From NCBI RefSeq assembly GCF_004923205.2, contig NZ_SELD02000004.1:1-64000 (forward strand): a DNA stretch of 64,000 nucleotides. Reading direction: 5' to 3'. Each line of letters opens with the position of its first letter. Position 1 is the first letter of the stretch. Under the pieces are notes generated by a model. That model did not search any database and was not told where the DNA came from. It was given only the letters and a program-made list of their open reading frames with translations. The position numbers and the translations under genes were made by a program. The stretch is from Paracoccus aeridis (GTDB taxonomy: Bacteria; Pseudomonadota; Alphaproteobacteria; Rhodobacterales; Rhodobacteraceae). This document shows, in pieces, positions 60,041 to 64,000 of the stretch.

Positions 60041-60743
60041 CGGCCTCGAGCGCGTCGATGTCGAGGATGGTGACCGTCCGGCTCCGCTCGATGGTGATGG
60101 TGCCGTCCCTGCGCAGGCGCGACAGGCTGCGGCTGACCGTCTCGATGGTCAGGCCGAGGAAATCGGCGATGTCCGCGCGCCGCAGCACGATGTCGAACGT
60201 CGCCGAATAGCCGCCGGTCAGCGGATCGACATGGGCCGCCAGCAGAAGCAGGAACGACGCCACCTTCTCGGACGCCGACTTCTGGCCCAGCGTCATCATC
60301 CAGTCGCGGGCGTCGTCAAGCTCGCGCAGCGCCTGCCGGTGCAGCCGGTGTTCCAGCGCGGGCGCCTGCCGCACCATCTGTTCCAGCGCGGACCGCGAGA
60401 AGGTGCACAGCCGCACGGTGCTGGCCGCCTCGGCCCCGACGTCGCTGCTTTCGGCGAAGGGGCGGCCCAGGAAATCCGGGGCGAACTGCAGCCCCACGAT
60501 CTGCTGGCGCCCGTCCGGCATCAGCTTGATGAGCTTCACGACGCCGCTCAGGATGTTGGCATAGCCGTCGGCCGGCACGCCGGCGGCGATCAGCTGGGTT
60601 CCCGGCGGCACCTCGCGCCGTGCGGTCTGCCGGCCGAGTTGCTGAAGCTGCGTCGGTTCAAGCGCGCCGCAGATCCCCCCGTGCCGCGCCTCGCAGGCCT
60701 GGCACAGGGCGGGCACGGTCGAATTGTGGATGTCGAGCCGCAT
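60027..60743 (-). CDS. fnrL: FNR-type oxygen-sensing transcriptional regulator (FnrL)
   Basis: 238-residue Crp/Fnr-family protein. Four cysteines suit a [4Fe-4S] cluster: Cys14, Cys17 and Cys25 in the CQACEARHGGICG region, and Cys113. The cNMP-binding-like domain contains GYANILSGVVKLIKLMPDGRQQIVGL. The HTH RADIADFLGLTIETVSRSLSRLRRDG carries the E-x2-SR recognition residues that read TTGAT. It senses O2 loss and should activate ccoI through the box at 59919. It sits directly upstream of its target operon. Confidence 0.92.
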   Translation of the reverse strand: MRLDIHNSTVPALCQACEARHGGICGALEPTQLQQLGRQTARREVPPGTQLIAAGVPADGYANILSGVVKLIKLMPDGRQQIVGLQFAPDFLGRPFAESSDVGAEAASTVRLCTFSRSALEQMVRQAPALEHRLHRQALRELDDARDWMMTLGQKSASEKVASFLLLLAAHVDPLTGGYSATFDIVLRRADIADFLGLTIETVSRSLSRLRRDGTITIERSRTVTILDIDALEAAAGR

Positions 60744-61005
60744 CCCTTCGTCCTTCTGCCCCGCCGCAGCCGGTTAACCGCCGACGCGCCCTTTCGGACA
60801 GGCGCGCGCGGAACGTCACCCGAGTAACCGAATGCGCCCGGATTGGCCAGCGGACCGGCGACGCGCCGCGTCTTTCCGCCGGGCGGACGGCGTGGACCGG
60901 CATGGCCTGCGGCCGGGACGGTGCCGCCCGACCCCTGACGCACCCGTGACCCGCACCGGCCCCGCACGTCCAGGCCGCAGCCATGGTCCGGCACGCCCCT
61001 GCGGG

Positions 61006-62097
61006 TCAGCCCCCGATCACCTCCTGCGCGCGCAGGTCGTGGTCCAGCAGCACCAGCGGCGTCGCCGCGCCTTCGCGGATGTCCCACGGGCCAAGCCCGA
61101 TGCACGCGGCAGGGTTCCGCGCCGCCATGTCAAGCGCCGCGCGGGCACCCGCGATCCCGGCCATGCGGCCCACCGCCTCGTCCATCGCAAGGTGCGCGCC
61201 GGCAAGCTGCCCGTCGGGGCCGACCAGCCGCCCGCCCTCGCGCCGGATCGGGCGGCCGTAGATCTCCAACGCGTCGATGTCGGTGGCGAGCGTCTTCATC
61301 GCGTCGGTCACCAGGCACAGGCGGTCGGGCAGGCAGCGCGCGGCAAGGGCGAGGTTGGCTTCGTGGACGTGGATGCCGTCGGCGATGATGCCGGCGTAAA
61401 GCCCCGACAGCGCCTGCCCGATCACGCCGGGCGCGCGGCCGGCCAGGGGCTCCATCGCGTTGAAGAGGTGCGTCACCCCCGACAGCCCCTCGGCGCGGGC
61501 CCGCGCCATCTCATCCCACGTCGCGGCGGTGTGGCCGGCAAAGACGATCCATCCCGCCGCCGTCAGCCGCGCCACCGCGCCGGGGGGCGCGTTCTCGGGC
61601 GCGAGGGTGATGAGGCGGATGCCGGGGCTGAAGGCGCAGAGCGCCGACAGATCGTCCTCGGTCATCGCGCGGATGTGCCGCGGGTCGTGGACGCCCCTGC
61701 GGGCGATGTTGAGGAAGGGGCCTTCCAGATGCACGCCGACCACGCCGGGAACGCGCGCCGCCAGCGCCCCGGCCGCCGCATCGAGCGCGGCGCGGAACGA
61801 CTGGCCCTCGGCGGTGATCCAGGTCGGCAGGATCGCCGCGGTCCCGCCCTTGCGCGCGGCGGCGGCGATGGTGGCGAGCGCGTCCACCGTCGGCGTCTCG
61901 TTGAACTGGACCCCGCCGCCACCGTTGATCTGGATGTCCACGAAGGCGGGCGCGACGATCGCGGCCGAACGGTCGGCGTCGGCGGCCTTGCCCGCCGTGA
62001 CGGCAATGATGCGACCGTCCGCGACCGTCACCACGCGGTCGGGGACCAGGCCCTCGGGCAGCAGCAGTTGCGCGGCGTGGATGCGGACATCAGACAA
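61006..62097 (-). CDS. nagA: N-acetylglucosamine-6-phosphate deacetylase
   Basis: 363-residue amidohydrolase. Metal and catalytic blocks: VGVHLEGPFLN near residue 123 (Glu), GHTAATWDEM near 189, VTHLFNAMEPLAGR near 208 (His) and VTDAM near 265 (catalytic Asp). It removes acetate from GlcNAc-6-phosphate. The start overlaps nagB by 8 bases. It follows nagB in the leftward operon; the 61006 end is followed by a 262-base gap before fnr, where no gene is seen. Confidence 0.93.
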   Translation of the reverse strand: MSDVRIHAAQLLLPEGLVPDRVVTVADGRIIAVTAGKAADADRSAAIVAPAFVDIQINGGGGVQFNETPTVDALATIAAAARKGGTAAILPTWITAEGQSFRAALDAAAGALAARVPGVVGVHLEGPFLNIARRGVHDPRHIRAMTEDDLSALCAFSPGIRLITLAPENAPPGAVARLTAAGWIVFAGHTAATWDEMARARAEGLSGVTHLFNAMEPLAGRAPGVIGQALSGLYAGIIADGIHVHEANLALAARCLPDRLCLVTDAMKTLATDIDALEIYGRPIRREGGRLVGPDGQLAGAHLAMDEAVGRMAGIAGARAALDMAARNPAACIGLGPWDIREGAATPLVLLDHDLRAQEVIGG

Positions 62098-62869
62098 GCG
62101 CCGGCGCTCCGTCGGGGTGGACCGTGTGGTAGTATTCCCGAAGCTCCAGCATCGACGCCGCGGCCTGGTCGAGGATGACCGTCGCGCGGCGGTGCATCTG
62201 GAGGACGCTGGCGGGCGTGAAGGCCGACACCGGGCCCTCGATCATGGCGCGGACGGCAGGCGCCTTTTCCGCCCCGAAGGCCAGCAGCAGCACCTGCCGC
62301 GCGTCGAGGATCGTGGCGAGCCCCATGGTGATCGCGCAGGTCGGCGGCTCCTCCCCCTCGGCGAAGAAGCGGGCGTTGGCGGCGCGGGTGCTTTCGGTCA
62401 GCGTCTTGACGCGGGTGCGCGAACACAGCGAGCTGGTCGGCTCGTTGAAGCCGATATGCCCGTTCCGTCCGATCCCGAGCAGCTGCAGGTCGATCCCGCC
62501 CGCGGCCGCGATCCTCGCCTCGTAGGCGTCGGCCTCGGCGTCGGGATCGGGGGCGCTGCCGTCGGGAAGCGCGGTCGCGCCGGGGGCGAAGTCCACATGC
62601 GCGAACAGGTGCCGGTGCATGTAGCTGTGGTAGGACTGCGGGTGCCGCGGCGCGAGGCCCACGTATTCGTCGAGGTTGAAGCTGCGCGCGTCCGCGAAGG
62701 TCAGCCGGCCCTGCCGGTGCCGGGCGACGAGTTCCGCATACAGCGGCTCCATCGTGCCGCCGGTGGCGAGGCCCAGCACGGTGCGGGCGCGGGCGGCCAT
62801 GCTTTCGCAGATCATGTCGGCGGCGCGGATCGTGGCGTCGCCCTGGTCGGGCAGGATCAGGATCTTCAT
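62090..62869 (-). CDS. nagB: Glucosamine-6-phosphate deaminase
   Basis: 259 residues. LGLATGGTMEPLYAEL, DARSFNLDEYVGL, LLGIGRNGHIGFNEP and SVxTxR-like STRAANARFF are NagB signatures; the NLDEYVGL Asp and Glu and GHIGF His form the active site. It converts glucosamine-6-phosphate to fructose-6-phosphate. Its ATG overlaps the stop of the broken ABC ATPase upstream (ATGA), implying the original operon was transporter then nagB-nagA. Confidence 0.93.
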   Translation of the reverse strand: MKILILPDQGDATIRAADMICESMAARARTVLGLATGGTMEPLYAELVARHRQGRLTFADARSFNLDEYVGLAPRHPQSYHSYMHRHLFAHVDFAPGATALPDGSAPDPDAEADAYEARIAAAGGIDLQLLGIGRNGHIGFNEPTSSLCSRTRVKTLTESTRAANARFFAEGEEPPTCAITMGLATILDARQVLLLAFGAEKAPAVRAMIEGPVSAFTPASVLQMHRRATVILDQAAASMLELREYYHTVHPDGAPALV

Positions 62870-63231
62870 GCCGGGATCGTCTCGACAGTCTGGAGCGCGT
62901 GGTTGCGGATGCAGGCGCTGCGGTGCCCGGCGCCGACATCTTCAAGCGGGGGGACGACCCTGGCGCGGGCCTCGATCGCATGGGGGCAGCGGGTGTGGAA
63001 CACGCAGCCCGAAGGCGGGGTCGAGCGGCTGGGGATGTCGCCCATGAGGATCCGGCGCTGCGACGCCCGCCCCGGCACCGGCTCGGGGATCGCCGACAGC
63101 AGCGCGCGGGTGCAGGCGTTGCGCGGATTCGCGTAAAGCTCCGCCGACGGCGCGATTTCCATGATCCGGCCCAGATACAGCACGATCACGGTGTCGCAGA
63201 TGTATTCGACGACCGCCAGATCGTGCGAGAT
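62866..63231 (-). pseudogene. 3' remnant of an oligopeptide-type ABC transporter ATPase (OppF/DppF-like)
   Basis: Only the last 120 or so residues remain: ISHDLAVVEYICDTVIVLYLGRIMEI (H-loop and C-terminal subdomain), NPRNACTRALLSAIPEP and GCVFHTRCPHAIEARARVVPP, which is the cysteine-containing tail of OppF/DppF ATPases. The Walker A, Q-loop and signature region are absent, and upstream of 63231 the frame loses similarity. An in-frame ATG at 63189 could still be translated but the product cannot hydrolyse ATP. Presumably it once powered a chito-oligosaccharide or peptide importer of the nag operon. Confidence 0.8.
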
Positions 63232-63372
63232 CCCGGACGAGACGCCCGGACGGGCCGGGCTTGCGCCGATCCCCGCGCCGGACGGGGTGCCAGCGCGGCG
63301 CCCCTGTCGATCCGGTGCAGGCGAAAGGGGCCGGCCGCGCGGACGCTGCCGGCGCTTTCATGGCCGCAGGGC

Positions 63373-63999
63373 TCAGTAGAAATGCACGAAGCTGTCTGAC
63401 AGCGCGCTGCGGAAGTTGTCGATCAGGATCGTGCTGCCGCTGTCGAAGGTGATCAGGGTTCCGGCCGTGGTCAGCGCCGCGTGCTGCTGCAGCGCCGCCA
63501 CCGTCGCCGCGCCGCCCAGCAGCGCCGAATCGATGCGGATGACGTCGCCCTGCCGGGTCGTGAAGTCCGCGATCCGAAGCGCGTTGTCGCTGGCTGCGAA
63601 GACGAAGGTGTCGCCGCCGGCGCCGCCGGTGCTCACGTCCTGACCCGGGCCGCCGAAAAGCCAGTCCCGGCCGCCATCGCCGAAAAGCGAGTCGTTGCCC
63701 GCGCCGCCGTGGACCGTGTCGTCCATGTCGCCGCCGCGGACGATGTCGTCGCCGTCGTCGCCGTTGAGCGTGTCCGTCCCGATGTCGCCGTTCAGCGAGT
63801 CGTTGCCGGCGCCGCCGGAAAGCTGGTCCGCGCCGCCGCCGCCGGAAAGCGTGTCGTTCCCGCTGTCGCCCCACAGGCGGTCGTTCGAGTCCTCGCCGTA
63901 GAGAACGTCGTGCTCGCCGCCGCCGTACAGGTCGTCCTGGCCTCCGCCGCCGTAGAGCGTGTCATTGTCCCTGTCGCCATACAGCGTGTCGTTGGATTC
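63373..63999 (-). CDS. RTX (hemolysin-type calcium-binding repeat) protein, C-terminal part (partial)
   Basis: The gene continues past the right edge of the window. At least nine glycine-rich nonapeptide repeats (GGxGxDxLx) are visible from the edge down to about 63640, for example GGAGNDSLFGDGGRDWLFGG. After them comes GGDTFVFAASDNALRIADFT and a tail ending FRSALSDSFVHFY, the type I secretion-like C-terminus. Each repeat binds Ca2+ in the parallel beta-roll. The enzymatic or adhesive N-terminal part is out of view, so the function is not known. Gene and repeat translate leftward. Confidence 0.9.
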   Translation of the reverse strand, partial: ESNDTLYGDRDNDTLYGGGGQDDLYGGGEHDVLYGEDSNDRLWGDSGNDTLSGGGGADQLSGGAGNDSLNGDIGTDTLNGDDGDDIVRGGDMDDTVHGGAGNDSLFGDGGRDWLFGGPGQDVSTGGAGGDTFVFAASDNALRIADFTTRQGDVIRIDSALLGGAATVAALQQHAALTTAGTLITFDSGSTILIDNFRSALSDSFVHFY

Positions 64000-64000
64000 G

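Noticed and set aside
1..64000. tRNA or rRNA genes, CRISPR arrays, intact insertion sequences
   Set aside because: No cloverleaf-like or rRNA segment, no regularly spaced direct repeats and no transposase reading frame were recognised on either strand.

Overview
The window looks like a chromosomal or megaplasmid segment from a high-GC alphaproteobacterium, most likely Rhodobacteraceae (Paracoccus/Rhodobacter-like). The reasons are an FnrL-type regulator next to a cbb3 oxidase cluster with a DUF2189 membrane protein, two TRAP transporters, an RTX protein, and dense operons joined by ATGA stop/start overlaps. Family calls come from reading motifs in the translated sequence; no database search was run.

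Layout. 1-2565: end of a branched-chain amino-acid-type ABC transporter operon (livH'-livM-livG-livF). 2566-6490: a decayed zone in which the 5' part of a YdhS-like flavoprotein gene runs straight into a frameshifted iron-binding protein gene (fbpA-like), then a broken iron permease gene (fbpB-like) and an orphan transporter tail. 6491-9068: arylsulfatase and its formylglycine-generating enzyme. 9594-29617: a large catabolic cluster with a StyA-like flavoprotein monooxygenase, MmgE/PrpD protein, AtoE-like transporter, LysR regulator, TorT-like/sugar-type ABC importer, two HpaB-type monooxygenases around a RidA protein, flavin reductase, a molybdenum hydroxylase (large, YciI, CoxG, FeS and FAD subunits), an FAH-family protein, an RraA-family aldolase and a cupin. 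29933-31545: stand-alone FAD synthetase and a VOC ring-cleavage dioxygenase. 31871-37004: a second LysR and a divergent operon (acyl-CoA dehydrogenase, CoA transferase, hydratase, CoA-ester lyase) resembling the itaconate/citramalyl-CoA route to acetyl-CoA and pyruvate. 37449-38102: an HWE-type kinase core without an evident phospho-acceptor histidine.

38542-52722: a two-operon hexuronate regulon divided by GntR operators: GntR, TRAP, dehydrogenase, uxuA-uxuB-kdgK leftward, and AGE epimerase, TRAP, uxaC rightward. Together these cover glucuronate to 2-keto-3-deoxy-6-phosphogluconate. 52776-60743: a contiguous leftward unit ccoI-ccoS-ccoN-ccoO-ccoQ-ccoP-small protein-DUF2189 behind a perfect FNR box, with fnrL upstream. 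61006-63231: nagB-nagA fused to the 3' remnant of an oligopeptide-type ABC ATPase. 63373-end: C-terminal part of an RTX-repeat protein.

The most interesting signal is regulatory. Six promoters across 9.3-31.8 kb, plus a weaker seventh at 33.0 kb, share a bipartite element, TATAACY-N25/26-GTCATTTGAC, always oriented toward the gene it precedes: sulfatase, StyA-like, AtoE-like, ABC importer/hydroxylase operon, FAD synthetase, dioxygenase, and weakly the CoA operon. The 3' half contains a TTGAC -35-like core and the 5' half is an ATAACC/GGTTAT palindrome about three helical turns upstream. This is the architecture of a LysR-activated promoter. It ties the scattered genes into one probable regulon for an aromatic or N-heteroaromatic compound, possibly delivered as a sulfate ester. 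The substrate is inferred, not shown.
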